A DNA stretch of 41,541 bases from JAVKSL01 sp039583695 (GTDB lineage Bacteria; Actinomycetota; Acidimicrobiia; Acidimicrobiales; JAJPHD01), in NCBI GenBank assembly GCA_039583695.1, contig JAVKSL010000017.1, positions 1-41,541 of the forward strand. The letters run 5' to 3'. Of this stretch, positions 9,301-16,875 are shown piece by piece (the first letter of the stretch is position 1; each line of letters opens with the position of its first letter). Both the position numbers and the translations under genes were made by a program. The notes under the pieces were generated by a model, which saw only the letters and a program-made list of their open reading frames with translations, did no database searches and was not told the origin of the DNA.

Positions 9301-9975
9301 CGCGTAAAGCTTGTGCAGGACACCTGCGTCGGTTTGAGCCGTGCCGCCGGGCATAGCCATAGCGCCAGTGTGGCCGGTGGTGGTGGGGGTCATCGCCATG
9401 CCAGGCATGGACGTAGCTGCCGTCGACTTGTGGCTGGTGGTGGCGGACTTGCCGGTCATGGCCTTGGCCGTGGTAGCGCTGGAGGACATCGACATGCCAG
9501 TGGACTTGGCCGGGGACGACATCGCCTTCATCGACCCAGTGGGAGCGGCTGCGGGGTAGGCAGATGCTGGCGGAAGGCGGAGAGCGCCCGTATGCCAGGT
9601 ATGGCCACCGTTGGTGGAGTACTGGACGCTGGCAGAGTAGTCGGGGCGATCGACTCGGTCGAGTACCACGAGGTCGTTGGGGTTGGTTGGATCCTGGAGC
9701 AGCTGCGGGCTGTCGTTGACAGTGATCAGGCTTGCCTCAGGGTTGACGGGGCTGTCTCCCTTCGGTTGGCGAAAGGCGGGTGTCGAGGCCGTCCTAACTG
9801 GCGAAGAGGCGGTGGGCGCAGCCCACGCCTCGGGTAAGCCGATGCCGAGCACGCAGGCAACAGCCGTGGCAGCGACGACATAGGCACTTGTGGTCCCGAG
9901 CCGACGGGGTCCTACCTGCGCGGCTTTCCTACCATGGTGGATCCATCGTTTGTCGATCTCGGACAGCGACCACAT
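6382..9975 (-). CDS. BNR propeller / RnfD-NqrB-like membrane fusion protein
   Basis: A 1197-residue multidomain protein. Residues 25-55 hold a signal or anchor helix (YVVAATAVACVLGIGLPEAWA). Residues 75-575 form a sialidase-like beta-propeller with BNR boxes STNGGHTW, SVDGGRSWSAP, STDGGATF and STDHGARWSAP, interrupted at about 146-213 by a Met/Ser/Thr-rich insert with MSMSSS, MPGMAM and AMAMPGG. A transmembrane helix at about 585-610 leads to a polytopic domain (about 660-920) with RnfD/NqrB signatures: GKHIFNPSDLGLV and FMVTDPRTSPSTRGG. No covalent-flavin SGAT-type motif is visible. Then come a PATPPP repeat (about 977-1004) and a C-terminal domain of about 150 residues that I do not recognise. 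ATG 9975 has GGGAGG seven bases upstream. No other Rnf or Nqr subunit is present. The Met-rich insert and neighbours suggest copper or redox handling; this is inference. Confidence 0.85.
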   Translation of the reverse strand: MWSLSEIDKRWIHHGRKAAQVGPRRLGTTSAYVVAATAVACVLGIGLPEAWAAPTASSPVRTASTPAFRQPKGDSPVNPEASLITVNDSPQLLQDPTNPNDLVVLDRVDRPDYSASVQYSTNGGHTWHTGALRLPPASAYPAAAPTGSMKAMSSPAKSTGMSMSSSATTAKAMTGKSATTSHKSTAATSMPGMAMTPTTTGHTGAMAMPGGTAQTDAGVLHKLYAPVGIFTRSGTLRVMFETLSGPGNRPDSLWIESSTNLGRSFGTPSHVAGALAFQASLAVDAKTGELFATWLQANDTAADCLLCFATTGLPIEVSHSVDGGRSWSAPVKVSDPSIPRVGAPVIAVGPHGNPAVLYYDYGNDTLDWGNLPGTYHGTFSLVITRSTDGGATFGPGQVAAAGIVPTHRFLIYLPESPAFAIGANGAMVAAWPDDRYGSPVIALARSTDHGARWSAPVTVGGGPMAGVSRDLPAVAVAPDGRIDTIFYQTEPGTETANVELASSSDGGAVFSAPIRLSVAPFSLLIGPKESPYLNRADFGGRAGLVSDNSGALAAWTDTANATVNTGAQEVYFTDASLRTGSGPSPGLVAFASTGMFLGFVGWILILVVRVRARRDARAGPIPTGPGSQVAGTASGTAAGASAGRKRFLPPLRDPRWGQLACLTSFTVLGAAVLHFPISMAQLILVLATCVITEEALALKGSRRLIFPASALITGLSLGLLLRSASDGIFVVAGVVAILSKQVIQARGKHIFNPSDLGLVAVILLFGHAATLSPGQWGTAFILLFFIANAGLFVIFSVRRFHVVLSLYLAYAAAEAVRLAVSGALSSYEPTVVNASVLLFAFFMVTDPRTSPSTRGGRILYAAWVGLLGVALQAAGLAAGLFYALAISCMLVPWLDARAERALGRRVVPFTWEGVASPKLAQAWASSASAEPDVGLLTALLAPPARWARHTSAPSPGPAPVAASAPTSTQVSSPPGPGAQPQPATPPPQPATPPPLPATPPPLPATASPAPEPMPSLATAGVTALEGRLPGHAALREVVDLEHVAVIGPDDERFGIEVALRSSLEVASGSADGAAGVSVPWLAALATLHALRQLPGYAEPGEIEAACVVPLGGRMVALVNLVPGNATHSPPVGSAIVGRAGEHHAIARAVLDAVGKAATQPAVAAQAAIHGSEPRPPTWATDGHAQLTKPEAVPTGAD
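6962..7045 (-). repeat. 21-base in-frame tandem repeat, four copies
   Basis: Units start at 6962, 6983, 7004 and 7025, the last one diverged. They encode repeated PATPPPL/PATPPPQ heptapeptides that link the RnfD-like domain of the large fusion protein to its C-terminal domain, so the linker length is likely variable between strains. Confidence 0.9.
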
Positions 9976-10073
9976 GGGACCCTCCCGGCGATAGTGGCAA
10001 TCAGCGACCAATGCTACTAGCTGCATTGCGCTACTAGCTCCAGGTACAGCTCGGCTCTTGGCATAGATGTGGG

Positions 10074-10262
10074 TCAGCCGGTGGGAACGGGTGTGCGCTC
10101 GCGGGGCAGGACATGGGTTATCGGTCCGAGTGTCACCATGATCAGGCCCAGCGCAGCCTCAGCTGAATGAAATCCGTAGGTTCTCTTGACCAGCAGGCGG
10201 ACCCGTCGATTCAAGCCCTCATGGCGGGCAAGGAGTCCCCGCCAGGCCCATTTGCCGCCCAT
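10074..10262 (-). pseudogene. ISL3-type transposase C-terminal remnant
   Basis: The 62-codon frame includes LARHEGLNRRVRLLVKRTYG then FHSAEAALGLIMVTLGPI. This pattern of a basic segment, RTYGFHSAEAAL and a closing hydrophobic helix is the C-terminal end of actinobacterial ISL3-family transposases. An in-frame stop lies a few codons upstream of the first ATG and the catalytic DDE core is missing, so only a fragment remains. I found no flanking inverted repeats or target duplication. It marks a past insertion between the copper/redox block and the regulator. Confidence 0.65.
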
Positions 10263-10296
10263 GTCGGAAGACCCCTAAATGTTTCACCCAAGCTAG

Positions 10297-10310
10297 ATGT
10301 GATATACACT
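10297..10310 (+). promoter_or_regulatory. Possible PadR-type operator / leaderless promoter
   Basis: The bases ATGTGATATACACT sit directly before the ATG at 10312. An ATGT...ACAC arrangement resembles PadR-family operators (ATGT-N8-ACAT), and TATACA could serve as a -10 element for a near-leaderless mRNA. Autoregulation by the adjacent gene is inferred only. Confidence 0.3.
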
Positions 10311-10311
10311 T

Positions 10312-10764
10312 ATGACTGAGATGAAGACGATCAGCCCTACAGCCGACCTGGTACTGACCACCCATGGATCGCCCCAGCCCACCGACCCCGCCACTAGGCG
10401 CGAGATGGCGGCCGAGCTGCTAACGCCCGCGGTGCTCATCCTGCTTGCGGAAGGACCCGCGCGCAGCTCCGAGCTGGCCGCGGCCCTGTCCGAGCTGTGC
10501 TGCGACGAGCTCGACCGCCTTGCTCTGGAAGATCTTCTGGCCGCCGCCGAAGCGTGCGCGCTGGTCACATCACACATCCCACACGGATGCTCGGACCCTG
10601 ACCAGCGCAGGTACCGCTTGACCGGGCAAGGCCGTGAAGCACTCGGCCAGGCGGTTGCAGCGGCTCAGCGCACACATCGCATCATGAGCGTCATGGCGAG
10701 TCGTTACGAGAGGTCGGCGGGTGGTCGGTCGTTCAGGCCGAACGCCTCCGCCAGCAGCTCATAG
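10312..10764 (+). CDS. PadR/winged-helix-like transcriptional regulator
   Basis: A 150-residue DNA-binding protein. Residues 28-110 have a winged-helix layout: a first helix (MAAELLTPAVLILLAEGPAR), SSELAAALSELCCDELDRL as helix-turn-helix, and a wing ending in RRYRLTGQGREALGQAV, the usual YxLTxxGREAL signature of PadR-like regulators. The C-terminal 20 residues run antisense into the monooxygenase gene and look read-through in composition. There is no clear ribosome site, so the mRNA may be leaderless; ATG 10321 is an alternative start. It is convergent with, and overlaps by 61 bases, the luciferase-like monooxygenase gene. The target is unknown. Confidence 0.7.
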   Translation: MTEMKTISPTADLVLTTHGSPQPTDPATRREMAAELLTPAVLILLAEGPARSSELAAALSELCCDELDRLALEDLLAAAEACALVTSHIPHGCSDPDQRRYRLTGQGREALGQAVAAAQRTHRIMSVMASRYERSAGGRSFRPNASASSS

Positions 10765-11732
10765 GATCGGAGACGGGCCTTGGGATCATGCACGACGGTA
10801 CGAACTACCAGCTCCTCCACGCCGTAAGCCTCGGCAAGGTTCAAAAGGAGGGCACGTACCCGGTCAGGTGCGCCTACTATGCGCCGGAGGCCCTGCTCGG
10901 CAATCAGCTCGCGCTCCAGGTCGGTAAGTGGATATGCCTCGGCCTGCTCGACGGGCAGCAGGGGGCCCCGCTCGCCCCCCTCGGGACGCAGGTGCCAGAG
11001 GTCGTCGCTGATGGCCAGTCGTGTCGCCTCGGCGTCGGTCTCGGCGCACACTAACGAGACGCCAACGCTGGCCACCGGCGTTGGGCACAGCGGGGACGGG
11101 CAAAACTGGCGACGGTAGGCGGCCAGTAGCTGGGGGCCGAAGCGTGGCGACACGAAATGAGCGAAGGAGAACCGCAGACCCATCCGGGCAGCCAGGGCCG
11201 AGCCGTAGCTGCTCGACCCCAGCACCCATACCTCGGGGGCTCCGGAGCCGTCTGGCATGGCCCGCACGCTGGCGAAACGATGCTCCGGTCCCAGCGTGTC
11301 GTGCAAGAACCCGATCAAGTCGGCCAGCTGGTCGGGATAGTGCTCGTCGCCTAGCGCCCCGGGGCCGTGTTGGAGCGCTTCGACAGCGAGGGCGTCTGCC
11401 CCCGGCGTGCGACCCAGGGCGAGGTCTATGCGGCCCGGGAACAATGCCTCAAGGGTGCGGAAGGTCTCGGCCACCTTGAGCGGGCTGTAGTGCGACAGCA
11501 GGATTCCACCGGCACCCACTCGGATCGCCGATGTCTGGGATGCCACGTACGCGGACAGGACCTCCGGCACCGTCCCTGCCAGTGACGCGGTGTTGTGGTG
11601 CTCCGCCAGCCAGTATCGCCGGTACCCGAGGCGCTCCGCTGCGGCGGCCAGCGCCACCGTCTCGCGCAGTGAGCCCGGCCCGGTCGATCCTTTGGGAATC
11701 GGCGACTGATCGAGGACGCTCAGGGCCAGCAT
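10704..11732 (-). CDS. Luciferase-like (LLM class) flavin-dependent oxidoreductase
   Basis: A 342-residue F420- or FMN-dependent monooxygenase-type TIM barrel of the bacterial luciferase superfamily. Diagnostic segments are VLDQSPIPKGS at the N-terminus, YRRYWLAEHHNTASLAGTVPEV near residue 40, IRVGAGGILLSHYSPLKVAE near residue 70, and FPGRIDLALGRTPGAD near residue 100. These match the MsnO8-type LLM subgroup. The substrate cannot be deduced. The start ATG 11732 lies two bases after the stop of the upstream small PH-like gene, so the two form an operon. Convergent with the PadR-like gene. Confidence 0.92.
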   Translation of the reverse strand: MLALSVLDQSPIPKGSTGPGSLRETVALAAAAERLGYRRYWLAEHHNTASLAGTVPEVLSAYVASQTSAIRVGAGGILLSHYSPLKVAETFRTLEALFPGRIDLALGRTPGADALAVEALQHGPGALGDEHYPDQLADLIGFLHDTLGPEHRFASVRAMPDGSGAPEVWVLGSSSYGSALAARMGLRFSFAHFVSPRFGPQLLAAYRRQFCPSPLCPTPVASVGVSLVCAETDAEATRLAISDDLWHLRPEGGERGPLLPVEQAEAYPLTDLERELIAEQGLRRIVGAPDRVRALLLNLAEAYGVEELVVRTVVHDPKARLRSYELLAEAFGLNDRPPADLS

Positions 11733-11734
11733 GG

Positions 11735-12052
11735 CTACAGTGCCGGTCTCGTCAGGCCCAGCTCAGCGATGATGTCGGCGCGCGCGTGTATCGAGCCGGC
11801 CCGCTGGAGTCGCTCGGCCAGCGCGGCGGGCTCGAGGCCGAAGGCTCCGGACGGGATAACGATCTCATCCTTGCCCGAGACGACGACCACCCCATGGGGG
11901 CCCGGGGTGATCCGTTCGATCCACTCCCATCGAATAAGGCTCCGGTGACTTCCTGGACCAAAGCACGAGACACCGTGCAGGTCAATCCTCAGCCTGACGT
12001 CAGGGCCGAAACGCCCGGACCTGACCATCTGCTCGACCATCCTCTGGCCCAT
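11735..12052 (-). CDS. Small PH-like domain protein, unknown
   Basis: A 105-residue soluble protein with alternating beta strands (VRLRIDLHGVSCF, RSLIRWEWIERITPGPHGVVVVS, DEIVIPSGAF) and a C-terminal helix (LEPAALAERLQRAGSI). This order of strands capped by a helix is typical of bacterial PH-like domains, where the IRWEWIERI segment is common. AGGTGG precedes ATG 12052. Its stop is two bases from the start of the monooxygenase gene. The function is unknown. Confidence 0.65.
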   Translation of the reverse strand: MGQRMVEQMVRSGRFGPDVRLRIDLHGVSCFGPGSHRSLIRWEWIERITPGPHGVVVVSGKDEIVIPSGAFGLEPAALAERLQRAGSIHARADIIAELGLTRPAL

Positions 12053-12137
12053 GCCACCTAATCTAAGCCCATCGCTCGAGTCGGGGCCACCCAGGATCTC
12101 GCGGGTCGGCTCTGACCTGGGCGCTTGCTAGAGGTAG

Positions 12138-13283
12138 GTGCTGTGCTACCCTATCGCTCCAGTGGCCATACCTCACAAGCTGGGTCAGGTCGTGGTACCT
12201 CGGACCCAGTGGGCCCAGTGGGTCACGACACCAAAGGGGCTGCTTACCACCACCCCACCGGCAGGCTACAAGGGCTTCGTGACGGGAACCTTCTCCATCA
12301 TCAAGCCCGAGGAGACGCTGATCTCGGTGTCCAACGATGGGGGCCGGACATGGAGCGCCCCGTTGGACCTCACGGCCACCGCCCACCCGGCGATGCCCAC
12401 CAGCGCCGGCACGGGGGCTCCGTCACTGGTAGTCGGCCCCAACGGGACTGCCTACGCCTTCGCTGCCGAGTCGCTGCCACCCAAGGCCAAGGGTCCAAAC
12501 CACCTGGTCATGTTCAAGTCGACCAACCACGGGACCACCTGGAGCGCGCGGGTCGTGGGCTTCTCGGTGCCCAGCGCCTACAAGTCGCTGTCGCTGCCCC
12601 AGGCCGCCGTCGACCCCAACGGTGACAGGCTGTACCTTGCGGATCAGGTGACGCTCGGGACGCCGGGCTCCAAGGGCGGGGTCAGCAGCATCTACGTCGC
12701 CAGCTCCACCAACGGTGGCGAGACCTGGAAAACGCCCGTGGACGTGGTGGGCCCCCAGGCAAGCTCGGCCTACGACCAGTACGACCCAGGCATCAGCGTG
12801 GCACCGGATGGACGGGTGGACGTGGCGTGGCAGGACTTCAGGAGCGACCCCTTCTACGAGCTGGGAGCGAACGGGAAGCCCGTAGCGGGGAGCGCCAAGG
12901 CCGAGAAGTACTACGACATCTACGCCTCCTACTCCACCGATCACGGGGCCAGCTGGGCACCCGACATCAGGGTCAGCAGTCAGACGATCAACTCGGATCT
13001 GGGGGTGGAGTTCCCCGACTTCGCCGACGGGCCCGTGGGGATCGCCTCGACCAAAAGCCACATGTACGTCGCCTGGGGCAACCCGGCGGCCGGGACCGGC
13101 AACCCTGAGGACTCATATTTCAACGCGGTCGACATCACGGCTCCGGCTAGCACGACCTCGAGCGGCGTCGACAACGCGTTGTGGGGCATAATCGGTGGTG
13201 GCTCGGGCCTCCTGATCGCCGGGCTGGCGCTGCTGGTGGCGACAACCCTTGCCCGCCGCCGGTCTCGCCAGGTGCGCGTATGA
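12138..13283 (+). CDS. BNR-repeat (sialidase-like) protein, 5'-truncated
   Basis: The frame encodes 381 residues of sialidase-like beta-propeller with BNR boxes SNDGGRTWSAP, STNHGTTWSA, STNGGETW and STDHGASWAP, followed by one C-terminal membrane helix (GIIGGGSGLLIAGLALLVA) and a basic tail RRRSRQ. A protein anchored this way should start with a signal peptide, but an in-frame stop stands at 12135 immediately before the first possible start (GTG 12138), no ribosome site is seen, and the first blade or two appear to be missing. I infer a 5' truncation, possibly a pseudogene. Its stop overlaps the start of the next gene (ATGA), so its translation may still matter for expression of that gene. 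Neuraminidase activity is not implied by BNR boxes alone. Confidence 0.75.
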   Translation: MLCYPIAPVAIPHKLGQVVVPRTQWAQWVTTPKGLLTTTPPAGYKGFVTGTFSIIKPEETLISVSNDGGRTWSAPLDLTATAHPAMPTSAGTGAPSLVVGPNGTAYAFAAESLPPKAKGPNHLVMFKSTNHGTTWSARVVGFSVPSAYKSLSLPQAAVDPNGDRLYLADQVTLGTPGSKGGVSSIYVASSTNGGETWKTPVDVVGPQASSAYDQYDPGISVAPDGRVDVAWQDFRSDPFYELGANGKPVAGSAKAEKYYDIYASYSTDHGASWAPDIRVSSQTINSDLGVEFPDFADGPVGIASTKSHMYVAWGNPAAGTGNPEDSYFNAVDITAPASTTSSGVDNALWGIIGGGSGLLIAGLALLVATTLARRRSRQVRV

Positions 13284-15802
13284 GGGTTCGGTGTCGGGCC
13301 TTGGCGACATCCGCCGTGTTGATCTGTGCCCTACCCGTCGGAGTCGCCAGCGCGCAGAGCAGGCCATCGACACCCACGACCAGGGCCAGCACCTCGCCAC
13401 CCGAGCCAGTCAGGGTGAGCCCGAACCAACGCCTCGGCTCGGGTGGACCTGTGCTGCGTGGCGCAGATTTCCCTGGCCTCGCCGTCGATCCCACCAACCC
13501 CAACCACATCGTCGAGGTTTACGAGAACTTGATTGCCGGGACGTGCGCCTACCACGTGAGCTTCAACGGGGGAACCACCTGGACCGGGGGGACCATCCCG
13601 GCACCGGCCGGCTTCGAGACGCCTCCATGCCAGAAGTTTGACATCGGCGGCTACGGCCACAGCGACGCCAGTGTGGCCTTCGGCTCCGGGGAGGACGTCT
13701 ACACGACGTTCTCCTCCCAGTCCAGCCCAACCGCAACCACCCAGTCGGTCCTGGTGGCGCGATCCACCAACGGCGGGCGCACCTTCCAGACTGCGACGGT
13801 CGCCCTAAGGGCTGGGGCAGACGGCCTGGCCAGCTTCCAGAGGCCCCAGCTCGCAGTAGAGCCCCACGCCGGGGGCTACCGGGTCTACGTGGACGCGTGG
13901 GGAGGGATCGTGACCGGCAAGAACTTCGGCTCGTCGCGCTCGTCCATTCCCGGATGCGGACAGCCCTGCGGATTCAAGGTCGTCATGGCCACCTCTGACA
14001 ACAGCGGGTCGACCTGGAGCGCCCCGGAGGCGGTCAGCACCCCAACCAAACCGGCCAAGGCCGCTCTCGATGCCCCGATAGGCATCACCCGCGAGCAGTC
14101 CAGGCCGGTGGTCGCGCCCAACGGAGACATTTTCGTCGCCTGGGTCAGCCTCGTCTCGGCCAAGTCGGGCAACGAGCTGGTGGTGGGCAGGTCCAGCGAC
14201 GGTGGCGCCACCTGGTCCCCGGTGGTGGTCGGGGGCGCCGGCCACACGACCTCCGGGCTGAGCGCGCCTAGCCTGGCGGTGGGACCGAAGGGTACGCTAT
14301 TCCTCGCCTACCAGCTCCGAGTTGCCACGGGCCTTCCCGACATACGGCTCGTGCATTCGAGCGACCAGGGCACCACCTGGTCCGCACCGGTGCGGGTGGT
14401 GGATAGCGCGGATGTGGGCGATGCTGGGCTCCCTCAGCTGGCAGTGGCCCCCAACGGGAGGGTGGACGTCGTCTGGTACGACTTCCGCAACTCCCCTGGC
14501 TCGCGCAAGAACCTGATGGATGTATACATGGCGTCATCCACAGACGGGGGGAACATCTTCTCTGCCAACCGGCGGATCACCGACCGCAGCATCAACTACG
14601 CCACTGGCCTGTACTCACGGGTCCTGGAGAGGTACTTCTACACTCCTGCCATAGCCACGATAGGTGACAGCACGGACCTGGTGGCATGGCCGGATTCACG
14701 CCTGGGAAACGTGACCAACGCCACCCAGGACATCTTCGACGCCAAGGTGAGCTTCAAGCCAAGCGGCCCAATACCCGTAGACACCCTCGGATCTCCTTCG
14801 CCCCCCTCGACGCCCGAGCAGACCTCAGTGGCGCTGTCGCAGCTCGCCTACCCTGGAGGACAGGAGACGACCGGTTCCAAGGTCGTGATCGTCAACGTTG
14901 ACGATCCGGCGTCCGCGCTGGCCGGTGCCGTCCTTGCCCGAGCGGACTTCGGCTCGGTCCTGCTCACGCCGGCCAGCGGCCTCACCAAAGGAGTCGCTGA
15001 CGAGGTCCGGCGCCTCAGCCCGGCGGGGGCCTACCTGGTGGGCACCGGCAAGGAGCTGCCGGCCAAGGTGTCGGCGGAGGTCGAAGCCGCCGGCGTTCCG
15101 GCCAGCCATGTGGTCAGCGTCACCGGGCCGAGCCCGGCCAGCGTGGCAGCCCAGGTGGCGACCGTCCTCGACACCCGCACCGCCGCCCAGCGCTCGGGCG
15201 ACTCGCCAGCCTTCCCCGCCGCCGTCGTCACCAATCCGACCAGCCCCGAGGCAGTCACGGCTTCCGCGTTCGCCGCCTCGCTGGGCCTACCCGTGCTGTT
15301 CGTGAACGCTACCTCGGTGCCCGGCCTCACGCTCAGCGCGCTCCGCTCGCTGGACATCACCACGACACTCGTCGTGGGGGATCCGTCCCAAGTCAGCGCA
15401 GGGGTGCTGACCAGCCTGCCCAGCCCGCACCGCTTCAAGGGAACCGATCCGGCCAGCGTGTCAGAAGCCATAGCCACCGCGGCGCTCTCCTCGGGGATAC
15501 CCACCAACGTGGTCTACGTGGCCAGTGACACCAGCCCGGCGACCGCGGCGGCAGCCGGTGCAGCGGTGGCCAGGCTGGGCGGACTCCTCCTGGTCACCCC
15601 CAGCACTGCGTCCGCCGAGGCCGACCTCGCCACCGCCAACCTCGACTCTCAGGTCGACCGGATAGTCCTCATCCCCGGCGGGGTCGCCAATGGCGGGCTG
15701 GGCACCGGCGCCCTCATCGGTATAGCGATCGGCGCGGCCCTCGTGCTCAGCGCGCTGCTCTTCCTAGCCTTAGGCTGGTCGCGGAGAGCCCGCCAAGCAT
15801 AA
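13280..15802 (+). CDS. BNR propeller protein with cell-wall-binding-type repeats
   Basis: An 840-residue surface protein. A signal peptide (ALATSAVLICALPVGVASA) is followed by a sialidase-like propeller (about 50-500) with blades VSFNGGTTWTGG, STNGGRTF, SDNSGSTWSAP, SSDGGATWSP and SSDQGTTWSAP. Residues 530-805 resemble the cell wall binding repeat 2 (CWB2) fold: repeated strands such as VVIVNVDDPASALAGAVLA, GAYLVGTGKELPAKVSAEVE and TTLVVGDPSQVS. A C-terminal helix (812-833) and basic end anchor it in the membrane. The start ATG 13280 overlaps the TGA of the preceding gene, indicating translational coupling of the two propeller genes. It may bind glycan or cell wall. Enzymatic activity cannot be claimed. 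Confidence 0.85.
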   Translation: MRVRCRALATSAVLICALPVGVASAQSRPSTPTTRASTSPPEPVRVSPNQRLGSGGPVLRGADFPGLAVDPTNPNHIVEVYENLIAGTCAYHVSFNGGTTWTGGTIPAPAGFETPPCQKFDIGGYGHSDASVAFGSGEDVYTTFSSQSSPTATTQSVLVARSTNGGRTFQTATVALRAGADGLASFQRPQLAVEPHAGGYRVYVDAWGGIVTGKNFGSSRSSIPGCGQPCGFKVVMATSDNSGSTWSAPEAVSTPTKPAKAALDAPIGITREQSRPVVAPNGDIFVAWVSLVSAKSGNELVVGRSSDGGATWSPVVVGGAGHTTSGLSAPSLAVGPKGTLFLAYQLRVATGLPDIRLVHSSDQGTTWSAPVRVVDSADVGDAGLPQLAVAPNGRVDVVWYDFRNSPGSRKNLMDVYMASSTDGGNIFSANRRITDRSINYATGLYSRVLERYFYTPAIATIGDSTDLVAWPDSRLGNVTNATQDIFDAKVSFKPSGPIPVDTLGSPSPPSTPEQTSVALSQLAYPGGQETTGSKVVIVNVDDPASALAGAVLARADFGSVLLTPASGLTKGVADEVRRLSPAGAYLVGTGKELPAKVSAEVEAAGVPASHVVSVTGPSPASVAAQVATVLDTRTAAQRSGDSPAFPAAVVTNPTSPEAVTASAFAASLGLPVLFVNATSVPGLTLSALRSLDITTTLVVGDPSQVSAGVLTSLPSPHRFKGTDPASVSEAIATAALSSGIPTNVVYVASDTSPATAAAAGAAVARLGGLLLVTPSTASAEADLATANLDSQVDRIVLIPGGVANGGLGTGALIGIAIGAALVLSALLFLALGWSRRARQA

Positions 15803-15893
15803 ACACATCTATTCACATGACAGGCTGTCCCAAAACATGCTCCGAGCGCGCAGCGACCAGGGATTTCACTCCCGAACTGGGCCATCGAGGGGC

Positions 15894-16572
15894 ATGAGCA
15901 TTCGTTTTGTCGGCTTGGACAGGCCTAACATGGCGGGCGTGATCCGGGACAGAGTCGTGGCTTGGCGCTGGGTTGGAGTCATGATCGTCGCCCTCTCGCT
16001 GAGCGCACCACATCAACGATGTCGCCTTCTTGCAGGCGTTGATCTCGCGAATCGAGGCCTCCTACCCGGTGAGCGCGGCGCAGGTGTACCTCGTGGGCGC
16101 CTCCAACGGCGCCATCATGGCCTACTACTTCGCCTGCAAGCAAGCCGGGCTGGCGGCCGGGGTCGGTTCGGTTGCCGGCGCGATGCCCATCGACACCTGC
16201 CATCCTTCGAGACCGGTCCCAGTCCTCGAGATCCACGGCACGGTCGACCCCTCCCTGCCGTACCTGGGTGGAAAGGTCCAGCCTCCTGGCGCTGATGCCA
16301 CGCGCGCAGTTCCGGCGACGATGGCCGTGATGCGCCGGTGGGCGACGCTGGACGGTTGCGACCCGCTGCCCAAGATGCGCCACGCCCCGCCGGTGACGAC
16401 CTACACCTGGTCGCCTTGCCAGCGGGGCACGCTTGTCCAGCTAGTGGCCGTGAGCGGCGCCGGCCACGTCTGGTTCGCCCCGGGTTTCGGGCCAGTTGAC
16501 GGAGCGATCAACGCGACCGGGCTTATCTGGCATTTCTTCTCCAGCCTTCCGAGGACCGGCTCGGCCGGATAA
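15894..16572 (+). pseudogene. Polyhydroxybutyrate-depolymerase-like esterase, internal deletion
   Basis: The 3' part, in frame from about 16003, reads HHINDVAFLQALISRIEASY, then VYLVGASNGAIMAYYFACK, HGTVDPSLPY and VSGAGHVWFAPG. This gives the nucleophile Ser (GASNG), an Asp and the His of an alpha/beta hydrolase of the LpqC/PHB depolymerase type. Directly upstream, in another frame from ATG 15894 or 15930, lies a good signal peptide ending VGVMIVALSLSA at about 16005. The two halves meet with a frame change, and the roughly 80-100 residues that normally hold the first strands and oxyanion loop are absent. I infer an internal deletion that killed the gene. A TTG at 16030 could start a truncated product but has no ribosome site. 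Confidence 0.7.
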
Positions 16573-16602
16573 GCGGGCGGCCACCTGGTCCTCCCTGAAG
16601 TT

Positions 16603-16779
16603 TCAGCTCCTTTGAGAGATCTTCGTCATGTAGTTGAAGATCGTGTCGGTCATGCCGGCTACGTTGTGCTTTGCTTGGGCGTGAGCGGTGATCTTCTCCT
16701 TCAGCTCGGCCTCAGTGGCGGCTGTGGTCTTGAAGCCGCACCCCTCGGCACCTGCCTTCTTACAGCTGAACTCGTACAT
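16603..16779 (-). CDS. DUF1059 family small protein
   Basis: A 58-residue protein starting MYEFSCKKAGAEGCGFKT and continuing TEAELKEKITAHAQAKHN. The cysteines near positions 6 and 14, the AELxxKITAHAxxxHN helix and the short length match the DUF1059 family of small proteins, whose function is unknown. ATG 16779 is preceded by AAGGAG eight bases upstream, a strong ribosome site. It lies just downstream, on the same strand, of the small membrane protein at 16876-17127 and may be cotranscribed with it. Confidence 0.8.
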   Translation of the reverse strand: MYEFSCKKAGAEGCGFKTTAATEAELKEKITAHAQAKHNVAGMTDTIFNYMTKISQRS

Positions 16780-16875
16780 TTATGTGCTCCTTCGTGTTGT
16801 TGCCGGACAATTGCCACTTCTTGCGCTACTTCGGCGCTGAGCTGGATGTCGGATGAGCTGAGCTGGATGCAGCTC

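Noticed and set aside
12138..15802. True sialidase activity for the BNR proteins
   Set aside because: BNR boxes are common to many propellers; no FRIP motif or catalytic Tyr/Glu/Arg set could be identified.
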